Shown here: positions 6,630 through 13,253 of the stretch, in pieces
Numbering within the stretch: the first letter of the stretch is position 1
Layout: every line of letters begins with the position of its first letter
Source: CAZZBK01 sp964652155
GTDB taxonomy: Bacteria > Planctomycetota > Planctomycetia > Pirellulales > PNKZ01
Length of the DNA stretch: 13,253 bases
NCBI GenBank assembly: GCA_964652155.1
Contig: CAZZBK010000153.1
Span: 1 to 13,253 of the forward strand
Reading direction: 5' to 3'
Made by a program: the position numbers and the translations under genes
Notes under the pieces: model-generated
The model's database searches: none
What the model was told of the DNA's origin: nothing
Seen by the model: the letters and a program-made list of their open reading frames with translations, nothing else

Positions 6630-7943
6630 ATGACACCACTCCCCCGCCGTCTCTTTCTCAAACACGCAGGCATCGCCATCGGTCTACCGCTGCTGGACTC
6701 GATGTTGCCCAAGGGTTGTTTCGGTGCCGCACCGACGACGCCACCTCGTCGCATGGTCTGCATCGGTGTACCGTTCGGCTTCGACCCCACCGCTTTTGTG
6801 CCGGTGACCGCTGGTCGCGATTATGAGTTGCCTGCGCACCTCACGCATCTGGCAGACTATCGCAACGACTTCACTGTGATCAGCGGCTTAAGCCATCCCA
6901 ACACCGGCGGCGGCGGACACAAGGCCGAGGCCGTAATGCTCACCGGCGCTCCGTATCCCGACTATTCGCACAACCTCAAGAATACGATTTCGGTGGACCA
7001 AGCCTTTGCCACTCGGTTTCGCGGCGAGACGCGCTACGAAAGCCTCGTGCTGACCACGGGCGGAGGCTCGCTATCCGTGACCGCCAACGGCGTGTCGATT
7101 CCTGCCATCGATCGCCCCTCGGCGGTGTTCAAGAAGCTGTTCCTCGCAGCGACACCCGCCGAGATGGAGGCCGAACTGCGGCGCATCGACGAAGGCCGGA
7201 GCATGCTCGACTTCGTCGGTGAGCGGGCGAAGAACCTGAATCGTCAGATCAGCAGTGCCGACCGGCAGCGTGTCGAGGAATACTTCGAATCGGTTCGCGA
7301 CGTGGAACGCCAACTGAAGATGACCCGCGAATGGGTGAACCGACCGAAGCCCCCCGCGGTTGGCGGCGAGCCGAAAGATATAACCGACAACCAGCAGCAA
7401 CGCGCGAAGTTTCAACTAATGATCGACATGATTTATCTTGCGCTCGTCACCGATTCGACCCGAGCGGTGAGCATCATGACGTTTGCCATGCATCACGACC
7501 TTTCGCACCACGGCAAGGAACCCAAGAAGCTCGCGGCCTGTCGGCAGGTCGAGGTCGAGTTGATTCAGGCGTTTGGCGGTCTGCTCGCGAAGCTGAAGAG
7601 CGCTAAGGAAGGCGGCTCGACGTTGCTCGATTCCACGATGGTATTGATGACCAGCAACCTGCGCGACGGCAATACGCACTGGACCTACAACCTGCCCACG
7701 ATCTTGGCCGGCGGAGGCTTCCGTCACGGTCAGCATCTCGCCCTCAACCGTCCCTATTTGGATGAGGTCCAGCAGGAACTCAACCCCGTGCCAGGAACGA
7801 AGGTGAACCCCGAGAAAAAGATTCCGCTCATGGGCCAGGATCAGCAACCGCTGTGCAATCTGTACACGTCGATGTTGCAACAGAGCGGTGTCGAGATCGA
7901 ACGTTTCAGCACCGCCACCGGCCCCCTCAAAGGGTTTGCGTGA
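6630..7943 (+). CDS. DUF1552 family protein with Tat-like leader
   Basis: This 437-aa protein begins with a twin-arginine-like leader (MTPLPRRLFLKHAGIAIGLP), suggesting export in a folded state. The rest is a full-length DUF1552 domain: RRMVCIGVPFGFDPTAFVP, then DFTVISGLSHPNTGGGGHK, then SVDQAFA, and a C-terminal segment with TMVLMTSNLRDGNTHW and NLPTILAGGGFRHGQHL. DUF1552 and the related DUF1501 proteins have an alkaline-phosphatase/sulfatase-like flavour in their C-terminal part and nearly always sit beside a DUF1592-type cytochrome, as here. The catalytic role is unknown. The stop lies 33 bp before the sulfatase ATG. The ATG at 6630 is used because it places the RR motif at residues 6-7. 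The Shine-Dalgarno is weak. Confidence 0.92.
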   Translation: MTPLPRRLFLKHAGIAIGLPLLDSMLPKGCFGAAPTTPPRRMVCIGVPFGFDPTAFVPVTAGRDYELPAHLTHLADYRNDFTVISGLSHPNTGGGGHKAEAVMLTGAPYPDYSHNLKNTISVDQAFATRFRGETRYESLVLTTGGGSLSVTANGVSIPAIDRPSAVFKKLFLAATPAEMEAELRRIDEGRSMLDFVGERAKNLNRQISSADRQRVEEYFESVRDVERQLKMTREWVNRPKPPAVGGEPKDITDNQQQRAKFQLMIDMIYLALVTDSTRAVSIMTFAMHHDLSHHGKEPKKLAACRQVEVELIQAFGGLLAKLKSAKEGGSTLLDSTMVLMTSNLRDGNTHWTYNLPTILAGGGFRHGQHLALNRPYLDEVQQELNPVPGTKVNPEKKIPLMGQDQQPLCNLYTSMLQQSGVEIERFSTATGPLKGFA

Positions 7944-7976
7944 CGGACGGATTGCAAGTTGCGACGAGTGGCCCGA

Positions 7977-9959
7977 ATGACGAGAAGCTCCACACACTTG
8001 AAACACATCCTCACCCTCATCACCGCTCTGCTGCTCGCGTCGTGGGCCTCGCTGTACGCCACGGAGGTGCCGAAGCCGAATGTACTCTTCATCATTTGCG
8101 ATGACCTGAACGACTACATCGGGGCACTCGGCGGACACCCGCAGGCCAGAACGCCGCACATCGACCGGCTCTTCGCAGGCGGCGTTTCGTTCACGCAGGC
8201 GCACTGCAACATCCCCATCTGTGCTCCTTCCCGCGCGAGTCTTTTCACCGGAATCTATCCGCACGCCTCGCAGAACTTCGGCATGGACAATTGGGATGAG
8301 AACGCCGTCCTGAAACACAACCGCACGATGATGAATCATTTTCGGGCGCATGGTTATCAGACGCTGGGCACCGGCAAGATTATGCATAACCGCGACCGAA
8401 AGGAGTGGCAGCAATACGGCTACCCGGCGGATTACGGCCCCATCGCGAAGCAAAGCGAAAAGGAAGTCGCTCACCCGGACACGCCGGCACCCTTTCGGGA
8501 CGACTTTGGCGCGGTCGACGGCTCGTTCGGTCCGCTCAGAAATTTGGATGGCAGCGGCTTCTCCTGGATCACCGGAGGCTGGGAGGGCAAGCGCACGCTG
8601 CGCTACGAGTCGGACGCTGACCGAGACCCGACGCACGACGAGTTAAACGCGCAGTGGGCGGTGGAGAAAATCCGTGAACTCGCCGCGAAGCCCAAGTCGA
8701 AGCCCTTCTTCATGGGCGTGGGATTTATTCGGCCACACACGCCTCTCATTGTGCCGCAGATGTATTTCGACCTCTTTCCTCTGGAAACGATCCAACTGCC
8801 CCAGATCAAAGAGGGAGATGCAGAGGACACGTTCAAGCACACCGTCAACACGGACGGAGCGGATCGCGGCACGAAGATTCATGACAGTCTGGTGGCTTCC
8901 TACGGCAACGACCGAGAACTGGCCCTGAAGAAGTTCATACAAGCCTACCTTGCTTGTATCGCCTCGGTGGATGACCATGTCGGACGAATTCTCGACGCCC
9001 TTGACGCCTCACCATTCAAGGACAATACCATCGTGGTCCTCACCAGCGACCACGGCTGGCAAATGGGACAAAAGGCCTACCTTTATAAGAACTCGCTCTG
9101 GCAGGAGAGCACGCGCATCCCGCTCGCCATCCGGGCTCCGTGGGTAGCGAAGGCCGGAGGCCAGTGCCCGCTCCCCGTTTCACTCATCGACCTCTATCCC
9201 ACTTTGATAGACCTTTGCGGTCTGCCGCTGGACACGAATAAAAACGAGCAGAGGCGTCCGCTGGACGGTCACAGCCTCAAATCGCTGCTGGTCGATCCGG
9301 AAGACGGGACCTGGACCGGACCTGACGCCGCGCTCACCGCGCTGAGCAAATGGAAGTCCTACGATCCTGTGCAACAAAGCTACGCCCTGCGCAGCCGGGA
9401 CTGGCGTTACATCCGCTACGAAAACGGCAAGGAAGAGCTTTACCACGTGCCCGAGGATCCGCATGAGTGGAACAACCTCGCGGCCAACCTCGAGTACGCC
9501 AAGCAACTCGATGGCTTCCGCACGCAACTGCGGGTCACGATTCCCAAATCCAATCCTGCGGCCAAACCTGCCGCCGAGTTGTCCGCAGCAGAGTGGAAAG
9601 ACTCATTCTTCAAAACACATCCCAACGCCGATGCCAACGGCGACGGCACGCTCAGTTGGCCCGAATACAAGGATTACAAAAAAAAGCTCGATGCCGGGGC
9701 AGTCGGAAAGCCCAAACCCAAGTCACCCGCCGCCCCGGAGCGCCTGCAAACCACCGGCACTTTCAGTAAGACAGTCGAAGGCGGCATCATCTTCATCGAC
9801 CAGTCGGGCGGGCAGGTCTACTACGTGATCAAAGAGCTGTCCGAATCCTTCGAGTCTCATTTGGACAAGCCGGTGAAGATCGTCGCGCGAGTGAAAGACT
9901 CCACCAAGGGCAATGCCAAGGTCATGGTGCATCTTGTCTCCATCCAGGCCGGCCAATGA
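7977..9959 (+). CDS. Iduronate-2-sulfatase-like sulfatase with EF-hand and extra C-terminal domain
   Basis: This 660-aa exported enzyme is predicted to remove sulfate esters from a glycan. The ATG at 7977 gives a good signal peptide (HILTLITALLLASWASLYA). An in-frame TTG at 7959 is possible but less likely. Active-site signatures are present: metal ligands in FIICDDLNDY (Asp42, Asp43), the CxPSR formylglycine motif CAPSRASLFTG (Cys82), and TSDHGWQMGQ (Asp358-His359) followed by KNSLWQESTRIPLAIRAP. The overall pattern is that of the iduronate-2-sulfatase-like (S1_7-type) group. Cys82 must be oxidised to formylglycine, and no credible maturase is in this window. After the sulfatase core comes one canonical EF-hand loop, DANGDGTLSWPE (552-563), which should bind calcium. 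A Lys/Pro/Ala linker and an additional domain of about 70 residues at 588-660 follow. The next gene begins 28 bp after the stop. Confidence 0.94.
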   Translation: MTRSSTHLKHILTLITALLLASWASLYATEVPKPNVLFIICDDLNDYIGALGGHPQARTPHIDRLFAGGVSFTQAHCNIPICAPSRASLFTGIYPHASQNFGMDNWDENAVLKHNRTMMNHFRAHGYQTLGTGKIMHNRDRKEWQQYGYPADYGPIAKQSEKEVAHPDTPAPFRDDFGAVDGSFGPLRNLDGSGFSWITGGWEGKRTLRYESDADRDPTHDELNAQWAVEKIRELAAKPKSKPFFMGVGFIRPHTPLIVPQMYFDLFPLETIQLPQIKEGDAEDTFKHTVNTDGADRGTKIHDSLVASYGNDRELALKKFIQAYLACIASVDDHVGRILDALDASPFKDNTIVVLTSDHGWQMGQKAYLYKNSLWQESTRIPLAIRAPWVAKAGGQCPLPVSLIDLYPTLIDLCGLPLDTNKNEQRRPLDGHSLKSLLVDPEDGTWTGPDAALTALSKWKSYDPVQQSYALRSRDWRYIRYENGKEELYHVPEDPHEWNNLAANLEYAKQLDGFRTQLRVTIPKSNPAAKPAAELSAAEWKDSFFKTHPNADANGDGTLSWPEYKDYKKKLDAGAVGKPKPKSPAAPERLQTTGTFSKTVEGGIIFIDQSGGQVYYVIKELSESFESHLDKPVKIVARVKDSTKGNAKVMVHLVSIQAGQ

Positions 9960-9987
9960 GCCTCACTCCAACTTTCACGCACCCAGG

Positions 9988-10449
9988 ATGAATCCTGCCG
10001 TCCTGCTCTTTTCCCTCTCGATATGCGCCGCATCGGCGGCGGATGAAGGTCTCGTCGCCGATTGGTTCGAACCACGGTCCCGGCTGGAGATGATGCCCGA
10101 GCCAACCAAGCACGGAAAGGTCGATCGAGTAGGCACGCACTGGCGCATCACGGGCGATTCACCGCTTCAGCTCCAATGCTCCCCCGTCACGGGCGAGAAG
10201 TGGGCCCCCTACGACCATCGTCTCGCGGGCCTTCGCGTAACCAGCGACGGCCGCGACATCGCCACAATTGGTTGCAAGCTTCAAAACAGCAAGCCGACCG
10301 ACAGGTCGGATCATGCCGTCGGCTTTTGCATCGCGCCGTCGGGCGAGAAGACGACGCTGGGCTTTCCCTTTCCTGTGCAGGAAGACCGCTACAAAGGGCC
10401 AGAGCCGTTCAAGGGCCTATTAGGCCAGTCCAGCACGAAGCCCAAGTGA
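9988..10449 (+). CDS. Short secreted protein, possibly truncated N-terminal module of a glycan-active protein
   Basis: The protein has 153 aa, with a signal peptide MNPAVLLFSLSICAASA ending before ADEG. The mature part looks like a single beta-sandwich: WRITGDSPLQLQCSPVTGEK, LAGLRVTSDGRDIATIGCKL, then VGFCIAPSGEKTTLGFPFPV and EDRYKGPEPFKGL. Alternating pattern and the 'APSGEKTTL' turn resemble the accessory beta-domain that precedes the barrel in agarase-like glycoside hydrolases, but I am not certain. It ends abruptly with GQSSTKPK and has no catalytic domain. It may be a gene truncated at about 10430 or a genuine small carbohydrate-binding protein. It is the last member of the co-directional cluster and converges on the small minus-strand gene, with 47 bp between the stops. 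Confidence 0.65.
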   Translation: MNPAVLLFSLSICAASAADEGLVADWFEPRSRLEMMPEPTKHGKVDRVGTHWRITGDSPLQLQCSPVTGEKWAPYDHRLAGLRVTSDGRDIATIGCKLQNSKPTDRSDHAVGFCIAPSGEKTTLGFPFPVQEDRYKGPEPFKGLLGQSSTKPK

Positions 10450-10496
10450 ATATGCGTCACAAATCAGATAGGCTTTGTCTTTGTCGAGAAGCAGCA

Positions 10497-10607
10497 TCAT
10501 TTCTTTTTACCGAGTCGGGCGACGATTTTGTTCTTGGCCATCTTTTTCTGCATATTGGCCGACTTGATTGCCGGTTGCCGCACCATGCCTCGCCCTTTGT
10601 TGGCCAT
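10497..10607 (-). CDS. Very small basic protein, 36 aa, unknown function
   Basis: The reading frame goes from ATG at 10607 down to TGA at 10497. The protein starts MANKGRGMVRQPAIKSANM, continues QKKMAKNKIVARL and ends GKKK. Lys and Arg make up about a third of its residues and there are no acidic residues, so it should bind nucleic acid or ribosomes. I do not recognise the family. It is not simply a shadow ORF, because the control signals are complete: GGAG at 10615-10618, 7 bases before the ATG, and a near-consensus promoter about 37 bases further upstream. It is convergent with the preceding secreted-protein gene. The sense-strand alternative in this stretch has no such signals. Its size and charge recall small ribosome-associated or chromatin-like proteins, but that is inference only. 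Confidence 0.62.
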   Translation of the reverse strand: MANKGRGMVRQPAIKSANMQKKMAKNKIVARLGKKK

Positions 10608-10614
10608 TATTCAG

Positions 10615-10618
10615 CTCC
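10615..10618 (-). promoter_or_regulatory. Shine-Dalgarno for the 36-aa gene
   Basis: On the minus strand GGAG lies 7 bases upstream of the ATG at 10607, ideal spacing. It is a main reason for calling such a short gene. Confidence 0.6.
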
Positions 10619-10633
10619 GTGAATTGTTGGACT

Positions 10634-10743
10634 CGATTGTCCGATTGTATGAGTAACGCCGGAGGCTGCCAAATGCAGGACCGATCGAATAAACTGCCAG
10701 GGAAACCTCCCCTGTTCTGAGTTGTAGGAACGATTGTGCGATT
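10634..10743. repeat. Direct repeat CGATTGTnCGATT, two copies
   Basis: CGATTGTCCGATT (10634-10646) and CGATTGTGCGATT (10731-10743) match at 12 of 13 bases and start 97 bp apart. Each contains an internal CGATT doublet. The first copy overlaps the -10 box and start region of the minus-strand promoter, so it could be a regulator site. The rest of the 313-bp stretch 10608-10920 shows no other gene. Confidence 0.4.
10644..10672 (-). promoter_or_regulatory. Sigma70-type promoter for the 36-aa gene
   Basis: Read on the minus strand, TTGGCA (10672-10667) and TACAAT (10649-10644) are separated by exactly 17 bases. That is one mismatch from consensus in each hexamer, TTGACA and TATAAT. Transcription would begin near 10637, giving a leader of about 30 bases that contains the Shine-Dalgarno. 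Confidence 0.6.
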
Positions 10744-10920
10744 CACGGTAGATGATGTACGCCCAGGTTTGCGGTCCACCCGTTCAGACGTGTCTTCATC
10801 GAGACCTGCGGGGCTATTGAGCCCGGGCGACCGCCGGAAGCTTGGTGTTTCCCTGCCTCGCGTTGCGCGCCGGGGATCATTAGGTGCGCCGGCGTTGATT
10901 GCCGTGCAGGGTCGCGCAGA

Positions 10921-11596
10921 ATGAGCACCCCTCCATTTGCCCCTGGGCCAACGCCCAACACCGTCCTATCCGCCCATGGGCAGGTCCTCGCCGTACCTCA
11001 AGACTGGATGCTATTGCCGCCTGGTGACGCGGCTCTCACCCGCCGGGTAAAAGCAGCCGGCGATCACTGGGTCGTGCAAGAGAAGAAAGGGCGCAAGATA
11101 TTCTCCCGGGGCATTTGGGCGCAGGCCGCGACCATTGACAGAATTCGCACTGAACTCGCTGCAGAGCGGTCGACAGACAACTACGCCAAGAAGAAAGTGG
11201 CCGATGCTCGCCGCCGTGACAAAATTCAGCTTGAGTACGTGGAGGATTTTCATGGAGCGGTCGTGGCGTACCTGGCGTTTCACTCGGCACACGCCACTCT
11301 TGCCAACCAACTCGCGCGTGCCGTCACCGATCATGCCACGCCGGTTGGCAGCGGCACCGTCGCTCGCACGAAACGTATTCCGGTCGAGCAACGGGCCGAA
11401 GCTGCCGTCATCGCCTGGATGAGGCATCAGACAACGGCCTACGATGCGATGAAGATTGCGAGAGTTCGCGGTCAACGCCGCGAGGTTCGCCGAATGTTGG
11501 CGCAACGATCAAAAGAACTGCTGAGCCGGTATCGACAGGGCACGGCCGATGTCACCGAGTGCCCGCTCATAAAGGCCTTGAAATCCTGTGAATTGC
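10921..11596 (+). CDS. DUF2293 family protein, cut by assembly gap
   Basis: 225 residues are visible before the Ns. The N-terminal half (residues 1-110) has no named domain but includes a stretch rich in charged residues (ERSTDNYAKKKVADARRRDK). From about residue 114 the sequence matches my memory of DUF2293: VVAYLAFHSAHATLANQLAR, then HATPVGSGTVARTKRIPVEQ and AAVIAWMRHQTTAYDAMKIA, closing with RREVRRMLAQRSKELLSRYR. The function of the family is unknown; its basic, helical character suggests nucleic-acid contact. The frame is still open at 11596 (KALKSCEL), but the domain is essentially complete, so the true stop is probably close by inside the gap. Codons read across the Ns are meaningless. 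Upstream promoter and Shine-Dalgarno are unclear. It may be unrelated to the main cluster. Confidence 0.62.
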
Positions 11597-11696
11597 NNNN
11601 NNNNNNNNNNNNNNNNNNNNNNNNNNNNNNNNNNNNNNNNNNNNNNNNNNNNNNNNNNNNNNNNNNNNNNNNNNNNNNNNNNNNNNNNNNNNNNNN
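11597..11696. other. Assembly gap of 100 N
   Basis: Exactly 100 undetermined bases, the conventional filler for a scaffold join of unknown size. The DUF2293 gene runs into it and the 5' leader of the transporter gene comes out of it, so distance and adjacency across it are not known. Confidence 0.97.
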
Positions 11697-11737
11697 CATA
11701 TTGATCACGAACTTTTCCTACCTCATCGAGATCTCTC

Positions 11738-13123
11738 GTGCCTAAATCAAACTCAGCGACGGATGATGTGACCGCGCCTCGCTTGCAGGCGGTCCTGGGC
11801 CCCATCTCAGCCGCCGCGATTGTCGTCGGCGCGGTGATTGGCTCGGGCGTGTTCCTCAAGCCGGCCATCATTGCTCAAGCCACGCAGGGCTACGTGGGAG
11901 TGATTGTCAGCCTGTGGATGATTTGTGGGCTGGTCAATTTGTGCGGCGCGCTGGCCCTGGCCGAACTCGCCGCTATGATGCCTCAAGCCGGCGGGCTGTA
12001 TGTGTTTCTGCGCGAGGCCTACGGTCGCCCCTGGGCGTTTCTCTGGGCGTGGGCCGAGTTCTGGGTCGTGCGCAGTGGCAGCATCGCCGCGCTTGCCGCT
12101 GCCATGGCGCTTAACCTGGAACATGCACTGCACATGTCGATGCCGTTCTCGCCACTGTGGCGAGCAGGATTGGCCATCGGCACGATCGCCGCTTTAGCCG
12201 TGATCAATATTCTCGGCACGCACTGGGGTGGCTGGCTCAGTAACGTCACGACGACCATTAAAATCGCCGCGGTCGCGTTTCTGGCCGTGTTGCCGTTTCT
12301 GGCCCTGCAATCGCCGACGACATTCGATCAGCCGCTTTGGCCGGCCACCTGGCAATTGAGTTTGTTGGGTGGGCTGGGCACCGCCCTGTCGGGAATCATG
12401 TGGGCCTATGACGGCTGGGCGCACTTGCCGATGGTGAGTGAAGAGATTCGCGCGCCCGAGCGAAATTTGCCTCGGGCGCTGATCGGCGGGACGCTGTTGC
12501 TCATCGTGCTCTACACGAGTGCCAACGTGGCCTACCATCTCATCTTGCCCTCGGATGTGATTGCGGTCGCGAAAGTCCCCGCCGCTGCGGCAGCCGAAAC
12601 ATTATTGCCTCACTGGGGTGAGCGGTTTGTGCTCTCGATGATTGGTGTCTCGGTGTTCGGCGCGCTCAACGCCAACGTGCTGGTCGGTCCGCGCGTACTC
12701 TTTGCCGTGGCGCGAGATTACGAGTTCCTCAAGCCCTGGCGACGCATTGATCCGCGCTTTGGCACCCCCGCGATGGCCATCGCGGGCTTGGCCGTCTGGA
12801 GCACCCTGCTCATTCTGGCCGGCGGCTTGTATCCGGATCCCAACAAGCGACTCTACGATGTGTTGACCGACTACTGTATTTTTGGCGCGAGTGTGTTCAA
12901 TCTGGCCGCCGTCGTCGCCGTGATCGCCTTGCGGCGACAGCAAGCGAGCCGGCCGCGACCTTATCGCTGTTGGGGTTACCCACTCGTGCCGGCCGTGTTT
13001 ATCGTCGGCTATCTGATCTTCTTGGGGACGATGCTCTGGGCCGCCCCGGTCGAGTGCCTGGTTGGCTTAAGCTTGCTCCTGCTCGGCGCGGTGTTTTATC
13101 GCGGGGTCGCGCGGTCAAGTTGA
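11738..13123 (+). CDS. APC-superfamily amino-acid transporter
   Basis: This 461-aa integral membrane protein has about twelve hydrophobic segments. The first contains IVVGAVIGSGVFLKP (GSGVF at residues 35-39), the substrate-backbone-binding signature of the amino acid-polyamine-organocation family. Near residues 233-250 it has VSEEIRAPERNLPRALIGG, the conserved loop after TM6 in LAT/SLC7-like exchangers, and later ALNANVLVGPRVLFAVARD. The length is typical. It is likely to be a proton- or exchange-driven amino-acid permease of the inner membrane, with specificity undetermined. The GTG start at 11738 is the first good start after an in-frame TGA at 11702-11704 and leaves a short hydrophilic cytoplasmic tail. 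The Shine-Dalgarno is weak. It ends 14 bp before the stop of a possible minus-strand ORF, a convergent arrangement. Confidence 0.92.
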   Translation: MPKSNSATDDVTAPRLQAVLGPISAAAIVVGAVIGSGVFLKPAIIAQATQGYVGVIVSLWMICGLVNLCGALALAELAAMMPQAGGLYVFLREAYGRPWAFLWAWAEFWVVRSGSIAALAAAMALNLEHALHMSMPFSPLWRAGLAIGTIAALAVINILGTHWGGWLSNVTTTIKIAAVAFLAVLPFLALQSPTTFDQPLWPATWQLSLLGGLGTALSGIMWAYDGWAHLPMVSEEIRAPERNLPRALIGGTLLLIVLYTSANVAYHLILPSDVIAVAKVPAAAAAETLLPHWGERFVLSMIGVSVFGALNANVLVGPRVLFAVARDYEFLKPWRRIDPRFGTPAMAIAGLAVWSTLLILAGGLYPDPNKRLYDVLTDYCIFGASVFNLAAVVAVIALRRQQASRPRPYRCWGYPLVPAVFIVGYLIFLGTMLWAAPVECLVGLSLLLLGAVFYRGVARSS

Positions 13124-13137
13124 ACCTTACTCACGCT

Positions 13138-13253
13138 TCATGAAAGCATCCCTTGAAACGCCGCAGTATCTAACCCCATGCCGCGCCGGATGAGCTTCGG
13201 GGTCGTCGTGAAGCATGAATCAGCCTTGAACGTGGCATCCATCATGCGGACGG
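13138..13253 (-). CDS. Possible C-terminal part or small ORF at window edge, unknown
   Basis: On the minus strand a frame is open from the right edge to TGA at 13138-13140 (38 codons). It contains two adjacent ATGs (13245 and 13242) and reads MMDATFKADSCFTTTPKLI, then RRGMGLDTAAFQGMLS. It could be a 35-aa protein starting at 13245 or the end of a longer gene beyond the window. No family is recognised and the open length alone is weak evidence, although the composition is protein-like and the position, convergent with the transporter, is sensible. Confidence 0.35.
   Translation of the reverse strand, partial: VRMMDATFKADSCFTTTPKLIRRGMGLDTAAFQGMLS
13139..13232. repeat. Imperfect direct repeat around CATGAA...CCTTGAA
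   Basis: The segment at 13139-13160 begins CATGAA, passes through CCTTGAA and ends CG. The segment at 13214-13232 repeats the same pattern (CATGAATCAGCCTTGAACG) with three fewer bases. The two starts are 75 bp apart. It may be chance similarity, or the mark of a short intergenic repeat family. Confidence 0.3.

Noticed and set aside
7416..8636. 406-codon minus-strand open frame across DUF1552 and the sulfatase
   Set aside because: It is a shadow of two recognised plus-strand families, is low in complexity (Arg/Val/Ala-rich) and has no domain.
10414..10426. Palindrome GGCCTATTAGGCC
   Set aside because: It has a one-base centre, lies inside the 9988-10449 gene and has no T run. It is too short and tight to be a terminator.
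10736..10924. 62-codon plus-strand frame before DUF2293
   Set aside because: Arg/Ser-rich product with no ribosome binding site or domain. It overlaps the DUF2293 start and sits in the regulatory region of the minus-strand gene.
1..13253. CRISPR arrays, tRNA/rRNA genes, insertion sequences or phage-defence genes
   Set aside because: No regularly spaced repeats, cloverleaf or rRNA signatures, transposase or defence-type domains could be seen on either strand.

Overview
The window is a GC-rich piece of a draft or metagenome-assembled genome. A run of exactly 100 N at 11597-11696 marks a scaffold join. The gene content points to the Planctomycetota, probably a Pirellulales-like member. It includes a planctomycete-type cytochrome c of the DUF1587/1595/1592/1588/1585 family, a DUF1552 partner, an iduronate-2-sulfatase-like sulfatase with an EF-hand tail, an FGE/SUMF1-fold protein, a sialidase-fold protein and a Calx-beta/PfpI secreted protein. 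The phylum call rests on recognising these families by eye. No rRNA or other taxonomic marker is present.

Layout. (1) 1-984: a sulfatase C-terminal fragment runs abruptly, in another frame, into a Calx-beta plus DJ-1/PfpI protein that ends at 984. A perfect 13-bp hairpin terminator follows at 1048-1083. (2) 985-1797: mostly non-coding, with a possible truncated gene tail ending at 1732. (3) 1798-10449: six co-directional genes separated by only about 28-89 bp, probably one transcription unit. In order they are a sialidase-fold secreted protein, a SUMF1-fold protein, a two-haem-motif DUF1592 cytochrome, a DUF1552 protein with a Tat-like leader, a 660-aa sulfatase, and a short secreted protein that looks like the N-terminal module of a larger glycan-active protein. 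(4) 10497-10672: a 36-aa, very basic minus-strand gene with a near-consensus promoter and a good Shine-Dalgarno. (5) 10921-11596: a DUF2293-type protein running into the gap. (6) 11738-13123: an APC-superfamily amino-acid transporter, followed by the end of a possible minus-strand ORF at the right edge.

The central cluster looks like an extracytoplasmic glycan-handling locus. The sulfatase and the sialidase-fold protein could act on a sulfated, possibly acidic-sugar-containing polymer. The SUMF1-fold protein lacks the FGE catalytic cysteine pair, so it probably does not mature the sulfatase. The DUF1592/DUF1552 pair would supply a membrane or periplasmic redox or scaffold function that is still undescribed biochemically. 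Parts (1), (4), (5) and (6) are not obviously connected to this cluster. The gap means DUF2293 and the transporter may not be true neighbours.
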